From Pithys albifrons albifrons (taxonomy: Eukaryota > Chordata > Aves > Passeriformes > Thamnophilidae), in assembly GCF_047495875.1 (NCBI RefSeq), contig NC_092461.1, positions 68,374,299-68,438,298 on the forward strand: DNA of 64,000 nucleotides, in the 5' to 3' direction. The position numbers were made by a program, and so were the translations under genes. The notes beneath the pieces were generated by a model. That model was not told where the DNA came from. It ran no database searches and saw only the letters and a list, made by a program, of their open reading frames with translations. Numbering within the stretch: position 1 is the stretch's first letter; each line of letters starts with the position of its first letter. This document shows positions 53,201-61,975 of the stretch, piece by piece.

Positions 53201-56200
53201 CCACTCCTTCCCCCCCCACTTCCTTCCCCCCCCAACTTCCTCCCCCACCCCCAACTTCCATCCCGCCCCAACTTCCGAACCCCCCCAACTTCCTTCCCCC
53301 CCCCCACTTGGCACTTCCCCCCACTTCCGCGACCCCCCCACTTCCTTCCCCCCCACTTCCTTCCCCCCCCACTTCCTTCCCCCCCACTTCCTTCCCCCCC
53401 CACTTCATTCACCCCCCACCTTCATTCCGCCCCCCAACTTCTTCCCCCCCCACCTTCCTGCCCCCCACGCACTTCCTTCCCCCCCCACTTCCCTTCCCCC
53501 CCCCACTTCCTTCCCCCCCCCACTTCCTTCCCCCACCACTTCCTTCCCCCCCACTTCCTTCCCCCCCACTTCCTTCCCCCCCCACTTCCTTCCCCCCCAC
53601 ATTCCTTCCCCCCCCACTTCCTTCCCCCCCACTTCCTCCCCCCCACTTCCTTCCCCCCCCACTTCCTTCCCCCCCCACTGCCTGGCCCCCCCCACTGCCT
53701 TCCACCCCCCCACTTCCTTCCCAGCCCCCACTTCCTTCCCCCCCCACTTCCTTCCCCCCCCACTTCCTTCCCCACCCACTTCCTTCCCCCCCCCTCTTCC
53801 TTCCCCCCCCTCTTCCTTCCCCCCCCTCTTCCTTCCCCCCCCTCTTCCTTCCCCCCCCTCTTCCTTCCCCCCCTCTTCCTTCCCCCCCCTCTTCCTTCCC
53901 CCCCCTCTTCCTTCCCCCCCTCTTCCTTCCCCCCCTCTTCCTTCCCCCCCTCCCCTCTTCCTTCCCCCCCCCTTACTTCCCCCCCTCTTCTTCCCCCCCC
54001 CTCTTCCTTCCCCCCCCTCTTCCTTCCCCCCCCCTCTTCCTTCCCCCCCCTCTTCCTTCCCCCCCCTCTTCCTTCCCCCCCCTCTTCCTTCCCCCCCCCT
54101 CTTCCTTCCCCCCCCCTCTTCCTTCCCCCCCCTCTTCCTCCCCCCCTTTCCTTCCCCCCTCTTCCTTCCCCCCCCTCTTCCTTCCCCCCCACTTCCTTCC
54201 CCCCCCACTTCCTTCCCCCCACTTCTTCCCCCCCTCTTCCTTCCCCCACCCTCTTCCTTCCCCCCCCACTTCCTTCCCCCCCACTTCCTTCCCCCCCCAC
54301 TTCCTTCCCCCCACTTCCATCCCCCCCCTCTTCCTTCGCCCCCCACTTCCTTCCCCCCCCACTTCCTTCCCCCCCCCACTTCCTTCCCCCCCCACTTCCT
54401 TCCCCCCCCACTTCCTTCCCCCCCACTTCCTTCCCCCCCACATCCTTCCCCCCCACTTCCTTCCCCCCCCACTTCCTTCCCCCCCCACTTCCTTCCCCCC
54501 CACTTCCTTCCCCCCCCACTTCTTCCCCCCCACTTCCGTCCCCCCCCCACTTCCTCCCCCCCCCACTTCCTTCCCCCCCACTTCCTTCCCCCCCCACTTC
54601 CATCCCCCCCCACTTCCTTCCCCCCCCACTTCCTTCCCCCCCACTTCCTTCCCCCCCCACTTCCTTCCCCCCCACTTCCTTCCCCCCCCCACTTCCTCCC
54701 CCCCCACTTCCTTCCCCCCCCACTCACCTTCCCCCCCCACTTCCCACCCCCCCCACTTCCTTCCCCCCCCCACTTCCTCCCCCCACTTCCTTCCCCCCCC
54801 ACTTCCTTCCCCCCCACTTCCTTCCCCCACCACTTCCTTCCCCCCCCACTTCCTTCCCCCCCCACTTCCTTCCCCCCCCACTTCCTTCCCCCCCCACTTC
54901 CTTCCCCCCCCTCTTCCTTCCCCCCCACTCTCCTTCCCCCCCCACTTCCTTCCCCCCCCTCTTCCTTCCCCCCCCTCTTCCTTCCCCCCCCTCTTCCTTC
55001 CCCCCCCTCTTCCTTCCCCCCCTCTTCCTTCCCCCCCCTCTTCCTTCCCCCCCCTCTTCCTTCCCCCCCCTCTTCCTTCCCCCCCTCTTCCTTCCCCCCC
55101 CTCTTCCTTCCCCCCCTCTTCCTTCCCCCCCTCTTCCTTCCCCCCCCTCTTCCTTCCCCCCCCTCTTCCTTCCCCCCCCTCTTCCTTCCCCCCCCTCTTC
55201 CTTCCCCCCCCTCTTCCTTCCCCCCCCTCTTCCTTCCCCCCCCTCTTCCTTCCCCCCCCTCTTCCTTCCCCCCCCTCTTCCTTCCCCCCCCTCTTCCTTC
55301 CCCCCCCTCTTCCTTCCCCCCCCCCTCTTCCTTCCCCCCCCTCTTCCTTCCCCCCCCTCTTCCTTCCCCCCCCTCTTCCTTCCCCCCCCTCTTCCTTCCC
55401 CCCCCTCTTCCCTTCCCTCCCCCCTCTCCTTCCCCCCCTCTTCCTTCCCCCCCTCTTCCTCCCCCCCACTTCCTTCCCCCCCCACTTCCTTCCCCCCCCC
55501 ACTTCCTTCCCCCCCCACTTCCTTCCCCCCCCACTTCCTTCCCCCCCCACTTCCTTCCCCCCCCACTTCCTTCCCCCCCCACTTCCTTCCCCCCCCACTT
55601 CCTTCCCCCCCCACTTCCTTCCCCCCCCACTTCCTTCCCCCCCACTTCCTTCCCCCCCACTTCCTTCCCCCCCCACTTCCTTCCCCCCCCACTTCCTTCC
55701 CCCCACTTCCTTCCCCCCCCACTTCCTTCCCCCCCACTTCCTTCCCCCCCACTTCCTTCCCCCCCCACTTCCTTCCCCCCCACTTCCTTCCCCCCCACTT
55801 CCTTCCCCCCCCACTTCCTTCCCCCCCACTTCCTTCCCCCCCCCACCTTCCCTTCCTCCCCCCCCACTTCCTTTCCCCCCCCACTTCCTTCCCCCCCCAC
55901 TTCCTTCCCCCCCCACTTCCTTCCCCCCCCACTTCCTTCCCCCCCCCTCTTCCTTCCCCCCCCCTCTTCCTTCCCCCCCCTCTTCCTTCCCCCCCCCTCT
56001 TCCTTCCCCCCCCTCTTCCTTCCCCCCCCTCTTCCTTCCCCCCCTCTTCCTTCCCCCCCCTCTTCCTTCCCCCCCCTCTTCCTTCCCCCCCCCTCTTCCT
56101 TCCCCCCCCCTCTTCCTTCCCCCCCCCTCTTCCTTCCCCCCCCATCTTCCTTCCCCCCCCTCTTCCTTCCCCCCCTCTTCCTTCCCCCCCCTCTTCCTTC

Positions 56201-57724
56201 CCCCCCCTCTTCCTTCCCCCCCCCTCTTCCTTCCCCCCCCCTCTTCCTTCCCCCCCCCTCTTCCTTCCCCCCCCTCTTCCTTCCCCCCCCTCTTCCTTCC
56301 CCCCCCTCTTCCTTCCCCCCCCTCTTCCTTCCCCCCCCTCTTCCTTCCCCCCCCCTCTTCCTTCCCCCCCCCCTCTTCTTCCCCCCCCTCTTCCTTCCCC
56401 CCCCCTCTTCCTTCCCCCCCCTCTTCCTTCCCCCCCCTCTTCCTTCCCCCCCCTCTTCCTTCCCCCCCCCTCTTCCTTCCCCCCCCCTCTTCCTTCCCCC
56501 CCCCTCTTCCTTCCCCCCCCTCTTCCTTCCCCCCCCTCTTCCTTCCCCCCCCCTCTTCTTCCCCCCCCCTCTTCCTTCCCCCCCCTCTTCCTTCCCCCCT
56601 CTTCCTTCCCCCCCCCTTCTTCCCCCCCCCTTCCTTCCCCCCCCTCTTCCTTCCCCCCCCCTCTTCCTTCCCCCCCCCCTCTTCCTTCCCCCCCCCTCTT
56701 CCTTCCCCCCCCCTCTTCCTTCCCCCCCCCTCTTCCTTCCCCCCCCCTCTTCCTTCCCCCCCCCCTCTTCCTTCCCCCCCCCCCTCTCCTTCCCCCCCCC
56801 CTTCCTTCCCCCCCCCTTCCTTCCCCCCCCCTCTTCCTTCCCCCCCACTCTTCCTTCCCCCCCCCCACTTCCTTCTCGCCCCCCCCCCCCGTCAACTTCC
56901 TTCTCGCCCCCCCCCCGTCAACTTCCTTCTCGCCCCCCCCCCCCCTACTTCCTTCTCGCCCCCCCCCCCCTTCCTTTCCCCTAAATTTTTTTCACCTTAG
57001 AAATACTTAGATCACTGTATGAACGTATTAGATTGCCATAGTTCCCCTGTATGGTGGATTTCCAGTGAAGCTGCGCACATTTATTGGAGAACCCATTCCA
57101 TATGATCCAAATATGACTGCTGAGGAACTAGCTGCAAAGGTAAGTTATTTATTTATTTACTTACTTAGTATTGAATATTGTGATAAAAACCACTGAAATA
57201 GTCTTGTCAAGTGATTTCTGCCTAGGAGCCAGTTATAAAACTTGGTGAATCTTGGTTAGTTTTGGACTTGTTAACTCTGAATGTCCTTCTTAAATACTGT
57301 TTTTTATTACTACAACTTGCGGCTGTCAAGGTCTTTTAAAGTTTATTATGCCCTATATTTGCTTTGAGAACCATCTTGCTTTAAAGAGTGAAGAAGTTCA
57401 GTCAGATAAGACAGCTCTGGGTTGATAAACAGAGAAGTGTTTCACCCAAGGGGAAGTGTTCTACTCCTTAGTCATTTCACAAAGATACTAATGAAGCCTT
57501 TCAAAGATACCATATCTGTGTTCATAAGCTGTTGGAATTTCATGCAATTAAAAAAAAGGTAAATAATTTCACTGCTTTGTCTAGTGTGTTTCTGTGAACC
57601 TCAGGACTTAAACGGTGGGGCCAGTTCTGCGCACGCTGAGCCTCACTTAAAATCCACTGCGCAGGCTGGAAGGGCACACCCACGTGGGGACAGCCCTTCC
57701 CAAATCTTTGGTCGAGAAGCCGAG

Positions 57725-57758
<34 letters not shown>

Positions 57759-59874
57759 CCGAATCCTATTCTGTTTCCTCCAACTTCTCAACCAGTTAAC
57801 TTTTAAATGTTCCCCTAATTCAGATATGGGTGCTCTGTAGAAAGATTGTCAGATCCTCATGTTCATTTATTCACTAGTAGATGTCACAATGCACAGACAT
57901 AAACCAGGTAAGTGGTGAAGCAGTGAGGTGAAGTAGGCTGAAATAGCCTTTTTCGAAAGCTCCACGGATGGTCACTTAAAACATTCTGAAGCCTTCACTT
58001 GAGAGAAAGACGTTGCTTCTTGACCATGCCAATGTCAGTTTAGTTGTCTCTTCTCATCTGTTTATTTGTTGATTAGGTCTTTGCAAAGTGACTTAAATAT
58101 TACTTTAAACTGTTTATCTGCATTATTTTAAGCTCTGGTTATAAAAAATCAGTTGTTTCTTTTGGAGTTTCAGTCTGACAGGACTTCAGAATTCATGACT
58201 TTCAGGAGAGAATGTGTGTTTAAATGACTTTCGTATGTGCATTGGCATCCTCATTTGTGCCAGCCCTCACTTGCCTCTGACTTAAATGCAAATTCTGCTA
58301 GATAAGGCCTCTAGAATGTGAATTCCCTAGAATACTATATGTTAGTCCCTTCATATGCACAGAAAAAAAAACCCCGAAACTTTTACCGACAGTGCAGAAT
58401 GATTTATGTATAACCTTTGTTCAGTTTGTTTTTTCTAAAAAGCTTTATTGTCCTTTTTTCTCAGAAATATCCTATTTTCTAAATATTTCAAAACATTCAG
58501 TTTGAGTGACTGCTTCTGCTTCTTCATAGTACTATTACTCTTAATCCATCGTAATGCTTCTGAAGCATCTCACAGTCTCTCCTTGGTCAATGCCCATTTT
58601 CTTAGATATATTTCTCTCTTTTCAGTTAAATTTAGATTGTTGTGCCTTTCAGTTCTGCTTTTTGAACTGAGAATAATTGTCCAAGTTTAATTTACTTATT
58701 ACGTCTGTAGTCATAATATTTAATTATCCATGATTATGCCAGATCACAGCTGCACAGAAGTGATCTGTATTTTTGAAGCAGAATCCTAGTTAGTTTGACT
58801 GATTTTAAAGTTGTGTCTCATGTTTCAGGCTGTGGCACAGTTTGCTTTTTGCAATTATATTTAGAAAAAAATTAAACTCACTTTTTTGTCTAATGCAAAT
58901 GTTAGGTCTTTGGAGACACTTAGGTCCAGATCTCTAAAGTCCTTCTCCCAGGACTTAACAGTTAATTGCATACTTCATATAAACAGTGGGAGCTCATACC
59001 AACAATTGTCTCCTCTTGCTGACTACTGATTTACAAAGGCAAAAAATTCTCAGTTCTGTCTCTGACCTTAAGAATTCTCTTTGTGCTTCTCTAGGCAGAA
59101 TAGGAAGGTTACAGTGTGTCCTCACCATAGCTTTTGCATATTGCCCTGCTTTTAAATGTTCCCTATAAAGCTTTTATAATAAGAATGGCTGCTGTGAACC
59201 TCCTTGGCCTGGTTGGTTTTTCCGTGAAAGTGGAGGCTGCTGTCACATGCAGCTAAGTGAGCTAAGTGTGTGTTACAAGACTAGTTCCTTTTGGGGGCTT
59301 GGATACAGGTGTCATTGCTCTGTGCAAGTCAAATGTGCTGGGTCACAATGGTGTTTCCAGTTCTGCTTCTGAGTGTGTATAGAAGCAGAGTTCAGGGACC
59401 CTGAAGAGTGTTACTGATGCAAACCTGATGCCTATGAGTTTCTGACTTGCAGTACAGCATGCAGGCACTGACATGCTTTGCAGGCCTAGATCTCTTAATT
59501 AATTTACTTTTTGTCATTTTATTTTTGAATATCACTAGTAGAGCTTTATGAACACAGCTATCAGAGAATAAAAACTTGTTTGTTGGTCTGTTTCATGGCT
59601 GTGTTGCTGCAATCATATCCTGTGGTCTTAAATATGGAAAAACAGTATTTTGTACTTGCAGTAGTTCTGTGGCATTTGAAAGGATGAAGAAGAGCCTAGA
59701 AAGTGTGTGCATACATTAGCAATATAAAGATGACTTAATCTTACCAAAACCTTTTCTCTTTTCCTACAGGCAAAAGCAGCAGTCCAAGCTCTAATAGAAA
59801 AACATCAGAAAATACCAGGAAATATATTTAGGGCTTTAATGGAACGATTTCAAACAAAAAAGAAAGATGATTAA
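37884..59874 (+). CDS. TMEM68-like: TMEM68-family acyltransferase, copy 2 (frame broken in exon 5)
   Basis: Coding exons 37884-38211, 40468-40632, 47526-47719, 49851-49911, 57001-57139 and 59770-59874. Exon lengths and phases equal copy 1 except exon 5, 139 instead of 140 nt. Motifs: hydrophobic hairpin about 40-74, YHGATPVD (His130, Asp136), [24 protein letters not shown] (196-208), [14 protein letters not shown], and after the break [10 protein letters not shown] and [13 protein letters not shown]. The family is the ER triacylglycerol-forming acyltransferase TMEM68/DIESL. The missing base in exon 5 makes TAG at 57,039-57,041 after residue 262, so as read the protein would lose its last 68 residues; the downstream frame is otherwise well conserved. 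Explanations are an assembly error beside the C-rich array, a recent null allele or pseudogene, or use of the AG at 57,040-57,041 as acceptor, which restores frame. The rest of the ORF shows no decay. Confidence 0.88.
38212..40467 (+). other. Copy 2 intron after coding exon 1
   Basis: About 2.3 kb. Contains an A-run followed by CCCC at 39,511-39,526 and no clear mobile element. The ORF at 39,252-39,635 has no recognisable domain. Confidence 0.8.
40468..40632 (+). CDS. Copy 2 coding exon 2 (catalytic HGATPVD)
   Basis: 165 nt. Encodes [24 protein letters not shown] (His130, Asp136) and [13 protein letters not shown]. The motif differs from copy 1 at two positions (Ile to Thr, Ile to Val) but keeps His and Asp. 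Acceptor tttaacag, donor ccag|gtaaca. Confidence 0.95.
41735..42840 (+). mobile_element. CR1 LINE with internal duplication
   Basis: The left part reads like CR1 reverse transcriptase in broken frames ('ggcattcctcagggattgat', 'ttcaccagtgataccaaact', 'gaagttcaggaaaagcaaat'). The right part is the 3' region ending 'ccagatgacctccagagctt' and 'ataattctgtttctgtgaa'. A 70-bp segment occurs twice, at 42,213-42,282 and 42,651-42,720, with five mismatches by hand count, so either two insertions overlap or a segment was duplicated. Confidence 0.85.
42213..42720 (+). repeat. Direct repeat pair of 70 bp inside CR1
   Basis: The copies 42,213-42,282 and 42,651-42,720 both read 'cagatacctgaacagattgc', 'ttagacaaatt' and 'aatctccatcc' with five differences. 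They are 368 bp apart, edge to edge. Confidence 0.9.
43954..44500 (-). mobile_element. Possible degraded LTR, minus strand
   Basis: On the minus strand an AATAAAG polyadenylation-like signal (about 44,058-44,066) is followed by an approximately 100-bp stretch ending CTGTAACA (43,954-43,961), the layout of an LTR R-U5 end. The other boundary is not clear and no target-site duplication was found, so the right limit is arbitrary. Tentative. Confidence 0.3.
47526..47719 (+). CDS. Copy 2 coding exon 3 (APGGVREA motif)
   Basis: 194 nt, residues 165-229. Encodes [33 protein letters not shown]. Acceptor cctacag, donor agtg|gtaagt. Confidence 0.95.
47720..49850 (+). other. Copy 2 intron after coding exon 3
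   Basis: About 2.1 kb with a short C-run (CCCCACCCCCCCC at 49,108-49,120) followed by an A-run. No repeat family recognised. Confidence 0.8.
49851..49911 (+). CDS. Copy 2 coding exon 4 (PIIPMFTQN)
   Basis: 61 nt, residues 230-249 plus one base. Encodes [20 protein letters not shown]. Acceptor tccctcctag, donor aataa|gtaaga. Ending in phase 1, it dictates which acceptors can keep the frame in exon 5. Confidence 0.94.
49912..51623 (+). other. Copy 2 intron 4, part before the array
   Basis: About 1.7 kb of AT-rich intron without recognised repeats. Without the array, intron 4 would be about 1.7 kb. Confidence 0.8.
51624..53180 (+). repeat. Array domain 1: CpG-bearing units
   Basis: Units carry TTCTCGCC, with a sub-block of TTCGCGCC from about 52,190 to 52,550 and a CACCTCC variant from about 52,449 to 52,680. 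From about 52,741 CAACTTCC units dominate. Nearly every unit has one or two CpG sites. Confidence 0.9.
53181..56867 (+). repeat. Array domain 2: CpG-free short units in alternating blocks
   Basis: Units shorten to about 16-17 bp by loss of the TCG step. The first part (to about 53,470) is irregular. Blocks then alternate: CACTTCC to about 53,790, CTCTTCC to 54,185, CACTTCC to 54,905, CTCTTCC to 55,460, CACTTCC to 55,945, CTCTTCC to 56,867, with a few units of the other type inside blocks. Confidence 0.9.
56868..56981 (+). repeat. Array domain 3: return to TTCTCGCC units
   Basis: The last four to five units again contain ACTTCCTTCTCGCC with long C-runs, two of them preceded by GTCA. The array is therefore flanked on both sides by the same CpG-bearing unit type. 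Confidence 0.9.
56981..57000 (+). promoter_or_regulatory. Residual branch-point and acceptor region of copy 2 intron 4
   Basis: Only 20 nt separate the array from exon 5: ctaaatttttttcaccttag. CTAAAT is the only evident branch-point-like motif, about 17 nt from the AG. The array itself forms the upstream pyrimidine tract. Confidence 0.65.
57001..57139 (+). CDS. Copy 2 coding exon 5, one base short, in-frame TAG
   Basis: 139 nt against 140 in copy 1. Frame from exon 4 reads [12 protein letters not shown] and then TAG at 57,039-57,041. From 57,042 the other frame resumes strong similarity ([31 protein letters not shown]). The lost base lies between about 57,036 and 57,041; it is not in the later CCCC run, because an added C there would leave the TAG in frame. 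Donor aaag|gtaagt. Confidence 0.9.
57140..59769 (+). other. Copy 2 intron after coding exon 5
   Basis: About 2.6 kb, AT-rich, with a CA microsatellite (listed). No gene or clear mobile element. Confidence 0.8.
57726..57756. repeat. CA dinucleotide microsatellite
   Basis: About 15 uninterrupted CA units in the intron after copy 2 exon 5. On the minus strand it gives an alternating Cys-Val false ORF. Confidence 0.96.
59770..59874 (+). CDS. Copy 2 terminal coding exon
   Basis: 105 nt including TAA at 59,872-59,874. Encodes [12 protein letters not shown], then [17 protein letters not shown]. Acceptor ttcctacag. Well conserved with copy 1, despite the frame break in exon 5. Confidence 0.95.
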   Translation, partial: AKAAVQALIEKHQKIPGNIFRALMERFQTKKKDD

Positions 59875-61845
59875 GGTCTTCTGAACTTAAACTACTATTT
59901 AGTTGTAATATTCTTAAAGTCACACTTGTAAATTATTCATTCTTCTAATAATAGATTTTAAATACTGTCCTAATGATACTGCTGTAAAATTTAAGGTAAA
60001 AGTCCCTTGCCCTGGCCCTTTCTCCTGTCCAGTATAAAACTCAGAAATCCAAACTTCAAATCATTCGTAATGGAGCAAAGTTTAACTTTTGATAAATGCA
60101 TTCCTACCTTGAAAGTGTCTGGGATGTTGTTTTTTGGTTTGTTTTGTTGGGTTTTTTTCATAAAGCCTTTATGGACATGGTCCTTTTTTTGGTGTGTTGA
60201 CATCCTCTACTTCAGATCTGGAGTTTTGCTGTCTCAATCGTCATCCCTGTAAGTAGGTTTTTCAGGCCAGATTAATGCCGTACAACATGTATGAAAACTT
60301 TGCTTGGGCTGTTACTCTCACTCTGGTGGCAAACAGTTGACCTTCGGCCTGCAGAACCTGTAGCAATGACTGCAAAACCTGTGCTGGAAAGTGTTTAGTT
60401 TTACTGGGTGAGCTCAGAAAGCGTTTGGAGGAGTGAAATTTGATTAGCGAACTGCAGTGATCCAAGCAAGTTTGATACTGAAACGCCTCCAATACAGTGA
60501 GGGAGAACCCTAGAACACAGCTGCTGTTTCAAGCCAAGCCACTGGATACTGGATATCTGCCGTTCAGTAGAGACTTGTCCCATATAGTTCTCATTGAATC
60601 TACAAATTCTCTTTTGCAAGAATTTTGCAAGAGCCAAGCATTTAAACATCAAGATGTGGAAGTGAGAGTACTGTTTAGTAAGATGAGCTCATAAAGGTTT
60701 ATTTTGAAGGGAAGAAAAAAGGATAACACTCTTTAAAAGTAGAAGTTCTTTTGAAAAGCAGGATAGACATTCCCAAATGCCTTTTAGATTTAGTGTGTGA
60801 GTAAACTGTGAAACATACATATATTCTTCAGAGTTATTTACATAAGTTATTAAATCAGGGTTGAGAGGGAAGTTCTGTATACTTTCCTTAAGTGAAAACA
60901 GTTGAATCAACAGGAAAGAGTTGTGCACTTATATCAAATTATATTGTTATATTTTTTCTGAACTAAAGCCTGCCCTTTCATTGTCCAAATAGGAAATATT
61001 TGAAATGTTGTGATTTCCAGAGTTTAATCTACTGTTCTGTGATGAGGACAAATTCCTTAAGGAAAGACAAAAGAGGTTTTTGCTGTATGACATGGTCTCC
61101 TTTCAGTATTATTGGGGTTTGACCTTTTCTTAAAAAAAAAAAACATGTGCACCCCCCAAAAAACCCCAAATCCAACTTTTGAAGGAGCAGTTGTATTGAG
61201 TTTAGTATCCATTCCTGTCACCATTTAAGCACATGTTTTGCTTTATGTTCTTTTAAATGTGTGAATTACTGACATTGCATAAGTGCATGTGGATGATGGC
61301 CTACATTAGAAAAATACCACTTTATGGAAAAGTATCTATCAATTATGTTATACGAGAAGCAAAAAGCTTACTTAATTTTGTGATGTTATTTTATATACGA
61401 AGCATTTTATGTGGTGTTAAATTCTTTAAAACTTTGTGAAGAATCATGTTTATAAAAGCAAATGCCCATTCTGAAGATTTTTAAATTACTTGGGTTTTAC
61501 TTGAAGGCACGATTGTGTTCTTTTTAATTTATTGATACATGTTTTAAAATATTATATTAATACAGTAGGTCATTAAAATAATAATGCCAAATTCCTGCAT
61601 TTGACTATAACTTAAGTATGAGATTTTTTAACTGTCTTGAAGAAAATGTACATCAGTCAATACTGCAAGCATCTCAGAGGCAGCTGAACATACTCTGTGT
61701 TGAAGTTCCATATATATGTAAAAGAAAATCTAAAAAGTTCTGTTAGACATGAACAGACATTTGTTATCAAAGATTTTGTAAAATTTATTTTACTAAGTAT
61801 GTGGGCTATTTACTGCAGTTTTGTCCCTTTAAGTATTGAAAGATG

Positions 61846-61851
61846 AATAAA
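61846..61851 (+). other. Candidate polyadenylation signal AATAAA (proximal)
   Basis: AATAAA in AT-rich context downstream of the copy 2 stop codon. Confidence 0.45.
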
Positions 61852-61949
61852 AAAATGAAGGGCAGTATTGGTACTCTTAAGTGTTCATATTTGTATAAGC
61901 CTTTCATATTTATTTCTGGATATTAAAAATGTATAGAAGACACCTTTTG

Positions 61950-61955
61950 AATAAA
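61950..61955 (+). other. Candidate polyadenylation signal AATAAA (distal)
   Basis: AATAAA followed within about 40 nt by the GT-rich stretch tttgtgttgtttgt, a plausible downstream element. The better of the two candidates. Confidence 0.55.
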
Positions 61956-61975
61956 ATTGACAATGGGAACAGACT

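Larger units (their letters stand above)
51624..56981 (+). repeat. 5.36-kb C-rich minisatellite in intron 4 of copy 2
   Basis: A tandem array of 16-21-bp units of the form (C/A)ACTTCCTT(CTCG/CGCG/C)CCCCC or CTCTTCCTTCCCCCCC, roughly 300 units from length over unit size. The + strand is nearly all pyrimidine with scattered A and G. Unit length varies mainly through the C-run (5 to 14 C). There are no stop codons in any frame within the array, so multi-kilobase ORFs appear on both strands (up to 1799 codons on +, 1147 on -); these encode only Pro/Ser/Phe/Leu-rich or Gly/Arg/Lys/Glu-rich repeats and are not genes. The array ends about 19 nt before exon 5. It is absent from the 408-nt intron 4 of copy 1. 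Confidence 0.97.
59875..61975 (+). other. Probable 3' UTR of copy 2
   Basis: AT-rich, without splice-flanked coding sequence. Canonical AATAAA signals occur at 61,846-61,851 and 61,950-61,955, giving a 3' UTR of about 2 kb. ORFs within it are chance. Confidence 0.6.

Noticed and set aside
53405..56848. 1147-codon minus-strand glycine-rich ORF, and similar ORFs at 51,559-53,412, 53,973-55,916 and 54,724-56,895
   Set aside because: Same array read from the other strand; overlapping frames, no promoter or splice context, no domain beyond the repeat.
51624..56981. CRISPR array or telomeric/centromeric satellite
   Set aside because: Units have no unique spacers of fixed length, do not match TTAGGG, and lie inside an intron of a vertebrate gene.
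51585..56984. 1799-codon + strand ORF, proline-rich
   Set aside because: Made entirely of minisatellite units apart from the first 17 or so codons; stop-free by base composition, with equally long ORFs in other frames and on the other strand. It lies within an intron.
57540..57752. Cys-Val repeat ORF
   Set aside because: Translation of the CA microsatellite.
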